Shown piece after piece: positions 25,858 to 34,458 of a DNA stretch of 64,000 bases (positions within the stretch are counted from its first letter, which is position 1; each line of letters opens with the position of its first letter). The stretch is taken from assembly GCA_002798195.1 (NCBI GenBank), contig NWQM01000001.1:248001-312000 (forward strand), given 5' to 3'. The translations under genes and the position numbers were made by a program. This stretch comes from Lysobacteraceae bacterium NML03-0222. GTDB lineage: Bacteria > Pseudomonadota > Gammaproteobacteria > Xanthomonadales > Xanthomonadaceae. The notes beneath the pieces were generated by a model. It saw only the letters and a program-made list of their open reading frames with translations, did not search any database and had not been told where the DNA came from.

Positions 25858-27702
25858 ATGTCCATCAAAAATCTTCGCAATATCGCCATCGTTGCCCACG
25901 TTGACCACGGCAAGACCACCCTGGTTGACCAGCTGCTGAAGCAATCCCACACCTTTGACGAGCGCACCGTGCTGGCCGAGCGCGTCATGGACAGCGGCGA
26001 CATCGAAAAAGAGCGCGGCATCACCATCCTCGCCAAGAACACGGCCATCAAATGGAAGTCGCCCGAAGGCGAGGAATACCGCATCAATATCGTCGATACC
26101 CCCGGGCACGCCGACTTTGGCGGCGAGGTCGAGCGTGTGTTGTCGATGGTGGACTCGGTGCTGATTCTGGTCGACGCCATGGACGGGCCGATGCCGCAAA
26201 CTCGCTTCGTCACCGAAAAAGCCTTCGCCATGGGCTTCAAGCCGATCGTGGTGATCAACAAGGTGGATCGCCCCGGCGCGCGCCCGGACTGGGTGCTGGA
26301 TCAAACCTTTGACCTGTTCGACCGCCTCGGCGCCACCGACGAGCAGCTGGATTTCCCGGTGGTGTATGCCTCGGGTCTGAACGGCTATGCCGGGCTGGAT
26401 GAGAGTGTCCGCGAGGGTGACATGACGCCGCTGTTCCAGGCCATCATCGAGCATGTGCCGGTGCCGCCAGTCAGCGAGGAAGGCCCGTTCCAGATGCGCG
26501 TGACCAGCCTCGATTACAACAACTATGTCGGCGTGATCGGCATTGGCCGCATCCAGCGCGGCAAAGTGCGCACCAACATGCCGGTGACGGTGATTGATGT
26601 CGATGGCAAGACCCGCAACGGCAAAGTGCTGCAAGTGCTGGGCTTCATGGGGCTGGACCGTATCGAAGTGAACGAGGCGCAGGCCGGTGACATCATCGCC
26701 TTCTCCGGCATCGAAAAGCTCGGCATCAGCGAAACCCTGTGTGACCCCGCTGCCGTGGAGCAGCTGCCGGTACTAAGCGTGGATGAACCGACCATCTCGA
26801 TGACCTTCCAGGTCAACGACTCACCGTTTGCCGGCAACAAGGATCGCAGCGGCGGCAAATTCCTCACCAGCCGCCAGCTGCGCGACCGGCTGATGCGTGA
26901 AACCCAGCACAACGTCGCGCTGCGGGTGGAAGACACCAATGATGCCGACAAGTTCAAGGTGTCCGGTCGCGGCGAGTTGCACCTGTCGATTCTCATTGAA
27001 ACCATGCGCCGCGAAGGCTATGAGCTGGCCGTGTCCCGCCCCGAAGTCATCATTCGTGAAATCGATGGCGTGATGCAGGAGCCGTATGAGCAACTGGTGG
27101 TCGATCTGGAGGAGGAATACCAGGGCGGCGTGATGGCGCGGTTGGGCGAGCGCAAGGCGCTGCTGCAAAACATGGTGCCCGATGGCAAAGGCCGGGTGCG
27201 CATGGAGTTCATCATCCCCGCGCGCGGCTTGATTGGTTTCCAGACCGAGTTCAAGACCCTGACTTCCGGCAGTGGCCTGCTGTTCCATGTGTTCGACCAT
27301 TACGGGCCGAAAACCGAAGGCGCCATCGGTCAGCGCCAGAACGGCGTGCTGATTTCCAACGACACCGGCACCTCCACCGCCTATGCACAGATGGCGATGC
27401 AGGAGCGTGGCCGGCTGTTCGTCGAGCCGCAGGAAGAAATCTACGAAGGCCAGCTGGTCGGCATCCATGCCAAGGACAATGACCTCACCGTCAATGCCCT
27501 GCGTGCCAAACAGCTCACCAACTTCCGTGCTTCGGGCAAGGATGAAGCGCTGGCGCTGACGCCGCCAGTCAAATTCTCGCTGGAGCAGGCGCTGGAATTC
27601 ATCGACGACGATGAGCTGGTGGAAGTCACCCCAAAGCAAATCCGTCTGCGCAAGAAACTGCGCAGCGAAACCGACCGAAAACGCGCCTCGCGCCAGGGCT
27701 GA
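25858..27702 (+). CDS. typA: Ribosome-associated GTPase TypA/BipA
   Basis: Translational GTPase related to EF-G that helps 50S assembly and stress adaptation. 614 residues; the start MSIKNLRNIAIVAHVDHGKT aligns with family starts. G motifs: AHVDHGKTT (P-loop), DTPGHADFGG and NKVDRPGARP. EF-G-like domains II, III and V follow, then the BipA-specific C-terminal domain with LTNFRASGKDEA. No Shine-Dalgarno is seen; the bases before the ATG belong to a hairpin with a T run. An earlier in-frame start at 25744 is rejected because it lies upstream of the -10. Confidence 0.97.
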   Translation: MSIKNLRNIAIVAHVDHGKTTLVDQLLKQSHTFDERTVLAERVMDSGDIEKERGITILAKNTAIKWKSPEGEEYRINIVDTPGHADFGGEVERVLSMVDSVLILVDAMDGPMPQTRFVTEKAFAMGFKPIVVINKVDRPGARPDWVLDQTFDLFDRLGATDEQLDFPVVYASGLNGYAGLDESVREGDMTPLFQAIIEHVPVPPVSEEGPFQMRVTSLDYNNYVGVIGIGRIQRGKVRTNMPVTVIDVDGKTRNGKVLQVLGFMGLDRIEVNEAQAGDIIAFSGIEKLGISETLCDPAAVEQLPVLSVDEPTISMTFQVNDSPFAGNKDRSGGKFLTSRQLRDRLMRETQHNVALRVEDTNDADKFKVSGRGELHLSILIETMRREGYELAVSRPEVIIREIDGVMQEPYEQLVVDLEEEYQGGVMARLGERKALLQNMVPDGKGRVRMEFIIPARGLIGFQTEFKTLTSGSGLLFHVFDHYGPKTEGAIGQRQNGVLISNDTGTSTAYAQMAMQERGRLFVEPQEEIYEGQLVGIHAKDNDLTVNALRAKQLTNFRASGKDEALALTPPVKFSLEQALEFIDDDELVEVTPKQIRLRKKLRSETDRKRASRQG

Positions 27703-27721
27703 GCCGGCGCATGCAGGCTTT

Positions 27722-27747
27722 GGGTGGCCATATATGAATGGCCACCC
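27722..27747. terminator. Perfect ten-base hairpin after typA
   Basis: GGGTGGCCAT and ATGGCCACCC pair perfectly around ATATGA, 20 bases after the typA stop. No T run follows, so it is a probable but not classical terminator, or a 3' end stabiliser. Confidence 0.5.
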
Positions 27748-27893
27748 CTGCCGTATTCATAAACTGCAGGTCGGAGGGCAGGATTCACTTTCCGTACACC
27801 CGGATTTTCCAAGAATCCTCGCATCAGCCATGCCTTTAACCGCGTCGCTGAAAATGCCTTTTGATTTCTATTTTTCTTAAGAAGGAGCGTTTC

Positions 27894-28592
27894 ATGAAGA
27901 TGGTTGCTAAAGGTCTGGCACTGGCCGTGTTGGCTTGCATTACCGCCCCGCAAGCATTTGCCCAAACCCGTGGTGGCAGTGTTTCCTACCACTGTGATGG
28001 CGGCCGCACCTTGGCGGTCAGCTATAGCTTCAATTCTGCGGGCATCCCCACCCAGGCGCGCATGCGCATCAATGGTGCCAATCGCGTGTTGAGCTATGAC
28101 CTTGACCGCTCCAGCGATGTGGAAACCTTTTTCAAAGATCGCAGCGGCTATACCCTCAGCAGCGATTACATCGACGCCTCCAACTATCAGCGCTCCGCTG
28201 CACTGGTCATGGCGCCCAACGGCAATATCCTGTTCAAAGGCTGCCAAGCACGCGGTCATGCCACGGCAAACCGTCCGGCTCCGGCACCCCAGCAAAGCCG
28301 TAACGGTGGCAGCGTCAACTATCGTTGCCAGAACAATCGCCGCGTGACGGTTCAGTACCGTTTCAATGCCCAGGGTGTCCCCACTCAGGCGGTCGTGAAC
28401 CTGCAGGGCGCCAACCGCACCCTGCGGTACGATATGAACAACTCCACCGATACCGAAACCTACTTCATCGGCTCAGGGTATCGCATTGGCGCAGGCTATA
28501 TGGATATTCACAACTACACCACCAATAGCGGCATCAATATCTATTCGCCCCGTCATGAAATGCTGTACAAGGGCTGCGAACCGACTCGTTAA
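27894..28592 (+). CDS. Exported protein with two tandem lysozyme-inhibitor-like (MliC-like) repeats
   Basis: 232 residues from the ATG preceded by GAAGGAG. A signal peptide ends at QAFAQ (about residue 24). Two copies of a module of about 90 residues follow: GGSVSYHCDGGRTLAVSYSF ... LFKGC and GGSVNYRCQNNRRVTVQYRF ... LYKGC. They share PTQA, GANR-x-L-x-YD, the DxETxF block and a Cys pair, probably one disulfide per copy. A Pro/Gln linker joins them. The YxC...V..Y start and KGC ending recall C-type lysozyme inhibitors (MliC), but the family link is a pattern-based guess. A strong terminator follows, so it is a single-gene unit. Confidence 0.72.
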   Translation: MKMVAKGLALAVLACITAPQAFAQTRGGSVSYHCDGGRTLAVSYSFNSAGIPTQARMRINGANRVLSYDLDRSSDVETFFKDRSGYTLSSDYIDASNYQRSAALVMAPNGNILFKGCQARGHATANRPAPAPQQSRNGGSVNYRCQNNRRVTVQYRFNAQGVPTQAVVNLQGANRTLRYDMNNSTDTETYFIGSGYRIGAGYMDIHNYTTNSGINIYSPRHEMLYKGCEPTR

Positions 28593-28610
28593 GCTGTTGG
28601 ACTTTTGGGA

Positions 28611-28645
28611 AAAGACCGGGCGAAATTCGTCCGGTCTTTGTTTTT
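28611..28645 (+). terminator. Intrinsic terminator after the repeat protein
   Basis: AAAGACCGG and CCGGTCTTT pair around an 11-base loop and TTTG TTTTT follows. Confidence 0.87.
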
Positions 28646-29027
28646 GCGTGCATTTCCGCCATGAAGAGGGCGGGTGATGGCACTGCAAGGTCATTTCTTG
28701 GGTGGAATACTCCAAACAGCCGTGCATTCGGTCAGAAAGGTGCTGCCCTCGATGGGGCGCGAGAAAGACGGATGGGAAAAGAATCTCTGGGCTATGGCAT
28801 CAAAGGGTTCAGAGGAATCAGCGACTATGCCAAGCGCCTCAGCCGCAGGCGCTCATCGAGTAGTTCCACAAGTTGTTTGAGGGCATCAGCGCCTTCAACG
28901 ACAAGCTGCTCGATTGCCTCATTGGCTTCAACGAATACAAACCTCATTAAGCATCCGGATGGCGATTTTCCATGCCGTTCCTCAAAGACGAACACCAGCG
29001 CGAGATGTATTGGCGGGGTACAGTGGC
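28646..29027. other. Gene-free stretch, perhaps decayed coding sequence
   Basis: No gene can be supported here. Several short frames are open on both strands. One plus-strand segment ending at about 28950 reads FHKLFEGISAFNDKLLDCLI and then stops, and just before it a TAG interrupts the frame; this looks protein-like but has no start or recognisable family. The minus-strand complement gives a helix-like frame (28825-29043) that is probably its shadow. It may be the remnant of a lost gene. Confidence 0.35.
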
Positions 29028-29056
29028 TTGTAACTGCCGCCACTTGGCGCTAATAT
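29028..29056 (+). promoter_or_regulatory. Candidate promoter of the rimP-nusA-infB operon
   Basis: TTGTAA (29028-29033), 17 bases, TAATAT (29051-29056). The predicted start near 29063 gives a leader of about 150 nt before rimP, consistent with a regulated leader. Confidence 0.6.
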
Positions 29057-29167
29057 GCCGCGCCTGATGAAGCCTTGTGGCTTGCATCACCCGCCTGGCA
29101 GATAAAATTGCAGGCTCGGGCCGTCGGTGTCGTTGACGCATCGGCACCGGATACATGTTTTGACCGG

Positions 29168-29198
29168 AAGGGGCCCTAGCGGCCCTTTTCTTTTTGTT
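29168..29198 (+). promoter_or_regulatory. Terminator-like attenuator in the rimP leader
   Basis: AAGGGGCC (29168-29175) pairs with GGCCCTTT (29181-29188) around CTAGC, followed by a T-rich tract, 16 bases before rimP. A terminator-like leader element upstream of rimP-nusA is known in gamma-proteobacteria (rimP leader). Upstream, CGGTG and CACCG near 29125-29149 could form a competing structure. Confidence 0.65.
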
Positions 29199-29213
29199 TC
29201 TCTGGATTCTTCG

Positions 29214-29798
29214 ATGGACAAGGCACAACAAATCAGCCAATTGCTGGCACCCACGGTTGCAGCATTGGGGCTGGAGCTGCTCGGGGTTGAATATCTCACC
29301 ATGCCCGGCGGAGCGGTGCTGCGCCTGTATATCGACGTGCCCGAAGCCGAGGCCGCAAGCGAGGCGCCGCGCTCGGTAGGCATTGACGAATGCGAGCAAG
29401 TCAGCCGTGAAGTTTCGGCGCAGCTGGATGTGGAAGACCCCATCAGCGGCCATTACACGCTGGAGGTTTCCTCTCCCGGCCTTGACCGGCCGCTGTTCAC
29501 GCTGGCGCAGTTTGCCCGCTTTGTCGGTGAGACCGCCAAGGTCGGCCTGAAGCTGCCGCAGGATGGCCGTCGCCGTCTGACCGGGCGCATCCTGAAAGTG
29601 GAGGGCGAATTGGTTCATTTTGATATTGACGGCCAGCCGTTTGCGGCCAGCTTCGACAATATCGACAAGGCCCGCATCGTGCCCGATTGGGCGGCGCTGG
29701 GCTATGCCGCTGGCAAGGCAGGCCGTGGCAGCAAGCAAAAATCCTCAACCTCACCCAAGCAGGCGGAACAGGCCGCCGATGCGGAGTCTGAACAATGA
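29214..29798 (+). CDS. rimP: Ribosome maturation factor RimP
   Basis: Assists 30S subunit assembly. 194 residues from ATG 29214 (MDKAQQISQLLAPTVAALG). Typical blocks are LELLGVEYL, the segment GIDECEQVSREVSAQLDVED, and YTLEVSSPGLDRPL, then the C-terminal SH3-like domain with RRLTGRILKVEGE and FDNIDKARIVPDW. A Lys/Ser/Ala-rich tail is longer than in E. coli (150 residues). It is the first gene of the operon; its stop overlaps the nusA start (ATGA). Confidence 0.95.
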   Translation: MDKAQQISQLLAPTVAALGLELLGVEYLTMPGGAVLRLYIDVPEAEAASEAPRSVGIDECEQVSREVSAQLDVEDPISGHYTLEVSSPGLDRPLFTLAQFARFVGETAKVGLKLPQDGRRRLTGRILKVEGELVHFDIDGQPFAASFDNIDKARIVPDWAALGYAAGKAGRGSKQKSSTSPKQAEQAADAESEQ

Positions 29799-31282
29799 GC
29801 AAAGACCTGTTGCTGGTCGCCGAAGCGGTCGCCAATGAAAAGGGCGTCCCCAATGAAGTGATTTTTTCCGCCATCGAAGCGGCATTGGCCTCGGCGGCCA
29901 AGAAGCGTTATATCGACCAGGATGTGGCCGTGCGCGTGTCGATCAACCCCAAGGATGGCAGCTATGAAACCTTCCGCCGCTGGGAAGTGGTGGCCGATGA
30001 TGTGGTGATGGAATCGCCCGACAGGCAAATCCGTCTGATGGATGCGGTCGAAGAGGCCGAAGGCGTCGAGGTCGGCGACTATATCGAAGAACAAATCGAC
30101 AATGCCGAATTTGGTCGTATCGCTGCCCAGGCCGCCAAACAGGTGATCATGCAGCGCGTGCGCGATGCCGAGCGCCAGCAGGTGGTGGATGCCTGGAAAG
30201 ACCGCGTGGGCGAGCTGATTACCGGCACCGTCAAGCGCGTGGAGCGCGGCAATGTCTATGTCGATCTGGGCGGCAAGGCCGAAGGCTTCATCCCCAAGGA
30301 CAAAGGCATCCCGCGCGACATCCTGCGCACCGGCGACCGTGTGCGAGGCTATCTGTACGAAGTGAAAAGCGAGCCGCGCGGCCCGCAAATCTTCATCAGC
30401 CGTGCCGCGCCGGAATTCATGATGGAGCTGTTCCGTCTGGAAGTGCCGGAAGTCGGCCAAGGCTTGGTGGATATCAAGGCCTGTGCCCGTGACCCCGGTG
30501 ACCGCGCCAAGATTGCCGTGCTGGCCTATGACAACCGCACCGACCCGATTGGCGCCTGCATCGGCATGCGCGGCTCGCGCGTGCAGGCGGTGACCAATGA
30601 GCTCAACGGCGAGCGCGTGGATATTGTGCTGTGGAGCGATAACCCGGCGCAGTTCGTCATCAATGCCATGGCGCCTGCCGAGGTGCAGTCGATCATCGTC
30701 GATGAAGAAAAACACGCAATGGATCTGGCCGTGGCCGAGGAATCGCTGGCCAAAGCGATTGGCAAGGGCGGCCAGAACGTGCGCCTTGCCAGCCGCCTGA
30801 CCGGCTGGCAGCTCAATGTCATGACCAGCGAACAGGTTGCCGCCAAGAGCGAGGCCGAGCAGGCCGCGGCGCGCAGCCTGTTTGTGGAAAAACTGGAAGT
30901 GGATGATGAGCTGGCCGGGATTCTGGTCAGCGAAGGCTTCAGCACGGTGGAAGAAATCGCCTATGTGCCGGTCGCCGAGCTGCTGGCCATCGACGGCTTT
31001 GATGAAGAAGTGGTCGAGGAGCTGCGCGCCCGTGCCCGCGATGCACTCATCAACGATGCCCTGGCGGTGGAAGAGGCGCTGGATGAAAACCAGCCTGCCG
31101 AAGACCTGCTCTCGCTGGAAGGGATGGATGCTGCCGTTGCCTACGAACTGGCCGCCCGTGGCGTGCGTACCCGCGAGGATTTGGCCGAGCTTGCCGTGGA
31201 TGAAATCACCGACATTGAAAATGTCGATGAGACCCGCGCCTCGGCATTGATCATGGAAGCGCGCAAACACTGGTTTGAATGA
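29795..31282 (+). CDS. nusA: Transcription termination/antitermination factor NusA
   Basis: Binds RNA polymerase and influences pausing, termination and antitermination. 495 residues, as in E. coli. N-terminal polymerase-binding domain, S1 domain from about residue 135 (GELITGTVKRVERGNVYVDLGG), two KH domains with IGACIGMRGSRVQAVTNEL and AIGKGGQNVRLASRLTGW, then two C-terminal acidic repeats (LAGILVSEGFSTVEEIAYVP and AYELAARGVRTREDLAEL). It is overlapped with rimP and followed 71 bases later by infB. Confidence 0.98.
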   Translation: MSKDLLLVAEAVANEKGVPNEVIFSAIEAALASAAKKRYIDQDVAVRVSINPKDGSYETFRRWEVVADDVVMESPDRQIRLMDAVEEAEGVEVGDYIEEQIDNAEFGRIAAQAAKQVIMQRVRDAERQQVVDAWKDRVGELITGTVKRVERGNVYVDLGGKAEGFIPKDKGIPRDILRTGDRVRGYLYEVKSEPRGPQIFISRAAPEFMMELFRLEVPEVGQGLVDIKACARDPGDRAKIAVLAYDNRTDPIGACIGMRGSRVQAVTNELNGERVDIVLWSDNPAQFVINAMAPAEVQSIIVDEEKHAMDLAVAEESLAKAIGKGGQNVRLASRLTGWQLNVMTSEQVAAKSEAEQAAARSLFVEKLEVDDELAGILVSEGFSTVEEIAYVPVAELLAIDGFDEEVVEELRARARDALINDALAVEEALDENQPAEDLLSLEGMDAAVAYELAARGVRTREDLAELAVDEITDIENVDETRASALIMEARKHWFE

Positions 31283-31353
31283 CGGCGCTGGCGCCATCAC
31301 ACTTAAAATCGAATACCGGCCATGCCTGACATGGCTCGCAATACGGAAAACGC

Positions 31354-34014
31354 ATGTCGCAGAAAACCACTATCCGCAAACTTGCCGAACTGGTCAAAAC
31401 CCCGGTTGACAAGTTCCTGGAGCAGCTCGCAGAAGCTGGAATGCCGTTCAAGGACGCCGACCAGGAAGTGACGACCGAACAAAAAAGCAAGTTGCTGGCA
31501 TTCCTGAAGCGCTCGCATGGTCGCGATGAAGGGGCGGCGGATATTGTCGCGCCGAAAAAAATCACCTTAAAGCGCAGCAAGACCGAAGAGCTGACCGTCG
31601 GTGGCGGCAAGAACAAGCAGACCGTGGAAGTCACGGTGCGCAAGAAAGTGGTGCTGAAAAAGCCCACGGCCGGTACTGAAAAAATCAAGCCGGTGGATGA
31701 TGAGCACGCTGAGGTGCTGCGCAAGCTGGAAGAGTCGCGCAGGCGCAATCTGGAAGAGCAGCAGCGGCTGGCCGAGCTTGACCGTCGCCGTGCCGAGGAA
31801 GCCGAGGCCGAGCGCCGCCGGGTGGAAGAAGAAGCCCGGCGTGCAGCCGAGGAAGCCGAAGCTGCAAAAGCGGCTGAAGAAGCGGCGGCCAAGGCGGCCG
31901 AGCTGGCTGCCCGCGACCAGGAGGCAGCCGCTGAAAAGCAAGCCTCTGCCGTCTCGGTGCAGGAGGCAAAGCCTGCGGTGCGCAGCGCCAAGCCTGCCGC
32001 GCCGCGTCGTGGGGAAGCCACGCGCGATGAGCGTGGCAGCAGCAAGGGCAAATCGCGCAGCAGTCACGGCATGGGGCGCGATGACGATGATGACGGTGGC
32101 AGCCGCTACAGCGGCCAGCTGCACCTGCCCTCGGGCGAGCGCAACCGTCGCGGCGGCACTGCGGCAGGCCGTGGCAAACCCGGCAAGGGACGTCGTCCGG
32201 AACCTGCGCGCAGCGGTGGCGGCGAGCACGGCTTCCAGCGTCCGACCGAGAAAATCGTGCGCGAAGTCGCCATCGGTGAAGCCATCACTGTCGGCGACCT
32301 GGCGCAGAAATTGGCGCTCAAAGGCGGCGAAGTGGTCAAGGCGCTGTTCAAGATGGGGGTGATGGCCACCATTACCCAGACCATCGATCACGACACAGCG
32401 GTGCTGGTGACCGAGGAGCTCGGCCACAAGGCGGTGGCTGCCGACCAAAACGATGCCGAATCGGAACTGCTTGCCCATCTGGAAGACCAGCAGGGCGATG
32501 CCAGTCCGCGTCCGCCGGTGGTCACCATCATGGGCCACGTTGATCACGGCAAGACCTCGCTGCTGGACTATATCCGGCGCACCAAGGTGGTTTCCGGTGA
32601 GGCCGGTGGCATTACCCAGCATATCGGGGCTTATCACGTTGAAACCGACAAGGGCGTGGTCAGCTTCCTCGATACCCCCGGCCACGCGGCTTTCAGCCAG
32701 ATGCGTGCCCGTGGTGCCAAGCTCACCGATATCGTGGTGTTGGTGGTGGCTGCCGATGACGGCGTGATGCCGCAGACCCGCGAAGCCATCCAGCATGCGC
32801 GTGCGGCCAAGGTGCCGCTGCTGGTGGCCATCAACAAAATCGACAAGTCCACTGCCGACCCGATGCGCATCAAGAACGAGCTGCTGGAATCGGAAGTGGT
32901 CGCGGTAGAGTTCGGTGGCGATGTGGAAATGGTGGAAATCTCCGCCAAGACCGGGCAGGGCATCGACGATCTGCTTGACACCATTCTGGTGCAGGCCGAA
33001 GTGCTGGAGCTCAAGGCCGTGGCCGAAGGCCGCGCCGCCGGCGTGGTGATTGAATCCTCGCTCGACAAGGGGCGTGGTCCGGTGGCGACGGTGCTGGTGC
33101 AGCAAGGCCAGCTTGCCAAGGGCGATTACTTGGTTTGCGGCGTGCAATATGGCCGCGTGCGTGCGCTGTTTGATGAAAACGGCCAGCAAGTGCCGAGCGC
33201 CGGCCCGTCGATTCCGGTGCAGCTCTTGGGGCTTTCGGGCGTGCCCGATGCCGGTGATGACTTCGTGGTGGTGGCCGATGAGCGCCTTGCCAAGGACGTG
33301 GCGCAGCAACGCGATGCCAAACGCCGTGAAATGCGTCTGGTCAAGCAGGCCGGCAACCGCATGGAAGACATCATGGCGCAGATGGGCGCCGGCAATGAGC
33401 AGCAGGTGCTGAACCTGGTGATCAAGGCCGATGTGCAAGGCTCGGTGGAAGCGCTGCGCGAGGCGTTGACGGGGCTGTCCAACGAGCAAATCCGCATCAA
33501 TGTCATTGGCGCCGGTGTCGGCGGCATCACCGAATCCGATGCCCAATTGGCGGCCACTTCCAAAGCCACCGTCATCGGCTTCAACGTGCGCGCTGATGCC
33601 ACTGCGCGCAAGGTGATTGAAGGCAATGGCGTTGACTTGCGTTATTTCTCCATCATTTATGACGTCATCGATCAGGTGAAGCAGGTCGCTTCCGGGCTTT
33701 TGGGCGTGGAAATCCGCGAGGAAATCATCGGCATTGCCGAAGTGCGCGATGTATTCCGCAGCTCCAAGTTCGGCGCCGTGGCCGGCTGCATGGTGGTCGA
33801 AGGCATGGTCAAGAAGTCCAACCCGATTCGCGTGCTGCGCGACTCGGTGGTGGTGTTCGAAGGCGAACTCGAAAGCCTGCGCCGCTACAAGGAAAATGTC
33901 GATGAGGTCAAGGAAGGCACCGAATGCGGTATCGGCGTGAAGGCCTATAACGATGTCAAGGCCGGCGACCAGATCGAATGCTACGAACGCATCGAAGTGC
34001 AGAGGACGCTGTAA
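31354..34014 (+). CDS. infB: Translation initiation factor IF-2
   Basis: GTPase that places initiator tRNA on the ribosome. 886 residues. An IF2_N module (first 50 residues) is followed by a long charged region rich in E, A, R and K (about 105-290) that explains the large antisense frame here, and a second IF2_N. The G domain starts near residue 394 with GHVDHGKTSLLD, then DTPGHAAFSQMRARG and NKIDK. C-terminal domains II-IV end YERIEVQRTL. The position in the nusA operon is conserved. Confidence 0.98.
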   Translation: MSQKTTIRKLAELVKTPVDKFLEQLAEAGMPFKDADQEVTTEQKSKLLAFLKRSHGRDEGAADIVAPKKITLKRSKTEELTVGGGKNKQTVEVTVRKKVVLKKPTAGTEKIKPVDDEHAEVLRKLEESRRRNLEEQQRLAELDRRRAEEAEAERRRVEEEARRAAEEAEAAKAAEEAAAKAAELAARDQEAAAEKQASAVSVQEAKPAVRSAKPAAPRRGEATRDERGSSKGKSRSSHGMGRDDDDDGGSRYSGQLHLPSGERNRRGGTAAGRGKPGKGRRPEPARSGGGEHGFQRPTEKIVREVAIGEAITVGDLAQKLALKGGEVVKALFKMGVMATITQTIDHDTAVLVTEELGHKAVAADQNDAESELLAHLEDQQGDASPRPPVVTIMGHVDHGKTSLLDYIRRTKVVSGEAGGITQHIGAYHVETDKGVVSFLDTPGHAAFSQMRARGAKLTDIVVLVVAADDGVMPQTREAIQHARAAKVPLLVAINKIDKSTADPMRIKNELLESEVVAVEFGGDVEMVEISAKTGQGIDDLLDTILVQAEVLELKAVAEGRAAGVVIESSLDKGRGPVATVLVQQGQLAKGDYLVCGVQYGRVRALFDENGQQVPSAGPSIPVQLLGLSGVPDAGDDFVVVADERLAKDVAQQRDAKRREMRLVKQAGNRMEDIMAQMGAGNEQQVLNLVIKADVQGSVEALREALTGLSNEQIRINVIGAGVGGITESDAQLAATSKATVIGFNVRADATARKVIEGNGVDLRYFSIIYDVIDQVKQVASGLLGVEIREEIIGIAEVRDVFRSSKFGAVAGCMVVEGMVKKSNPIRVLRDSVVVFEGELESLRRYKENVDEVKEGTECGIGVKAYNDVKAGDQIECYERIEVQRTL

Positions 34015-34017
34015 GCG

Positions 34018-34416
34018 ATGGCAGGGCAACGCAAATCCTTTCATCGCATCGACCGGGTTGCCGCGCAGATGCGCCGCGACCTGGGCACCTTGGTGCACAA
34101 TGCCGTGCGCGAGCTTGGCCTGCCTTCGGTCAGCGTTTCCGATGTGGAAGTCACCCGTGACTTGGCACATGCCAAGGTGTTTGTCACCGCTTTGATGAGC
34201 GAAAAGTCGGCAGAAGCGGTGGCCGGCTTGCAGGCCAATGCCCGCGAGATTCGCTTTCAACTGGCGCAGATGATGAAACTGCGCCATGTGCCGGAGCTGC
34301 ACTTCCATTACGACGATTCGGTTGACCGTGGCGAGCGTATCGATGCCCTGCTGCGTGAGTTGCCCGAAGTGCACACAGACCCGCAAGCCCCGGGCGAGGC
34401 GGAATCACAGGATTGA
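34018..34416 (+). CDS. rbfA: 30S ribosome-binding factor RbfA
   Basis: Late 30S maturation factor needed for 16S rRNA 5'-end processing and cold growth. 132 residues. HRIDRVAAQMRRDLGTLV at the start and KHxx-type core with VSVSDVEVTRDLAHAKVFVT and MKLRHVPELHFHYDDSVDRG are typical. It begins 3 bases after the infB stop. Confidence 0.96.
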   Translation: MAGQRKSFHRIDRVAAQMRRDLGTLVHNAVRELGLPSVSVSDVEVTRDLAHAKVFVTALMSEKSAEAVAGLQANAREIRFQLAQMMKLRHVPELHFHYDDSVDRGERIDALLRELPEVHTDPQAPGEAESQD

Positions 34417-34422
34417 CCAAAG

Positions 34423-34451
34423 GATGCCGGGCTTGCCCGGCATCTGTTTTT
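34423..34451 (+). terminator. Terminator-like hairpin between rbfA and truB
   Basis: GATGCCGGG (34423-34431) and CCCGGCATC (34436-34444) pair perfectly around CTTG, followed by TGTTTTTG. The T run ends 8 bases before truB. It could end the rbfA transcript, act as a partial terminator, or attenuate truB. Confidence 0.75.
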
Positions 34452-34458
34452 GCACACC

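Noticed and set aside
28674..29053. Short overlapping open frames on both strands as small genes
   Set aside because: No ribosome sites, no family resemblance, Ser/Arg-rich low-complexity translations.
31567..34386. A 939-codon open frame antisense to infB
   Set aside because: It follows from the repetitive E/A/R/K codons and high GC at third positions of infB. It has no ribosome site and no recognisable domain.
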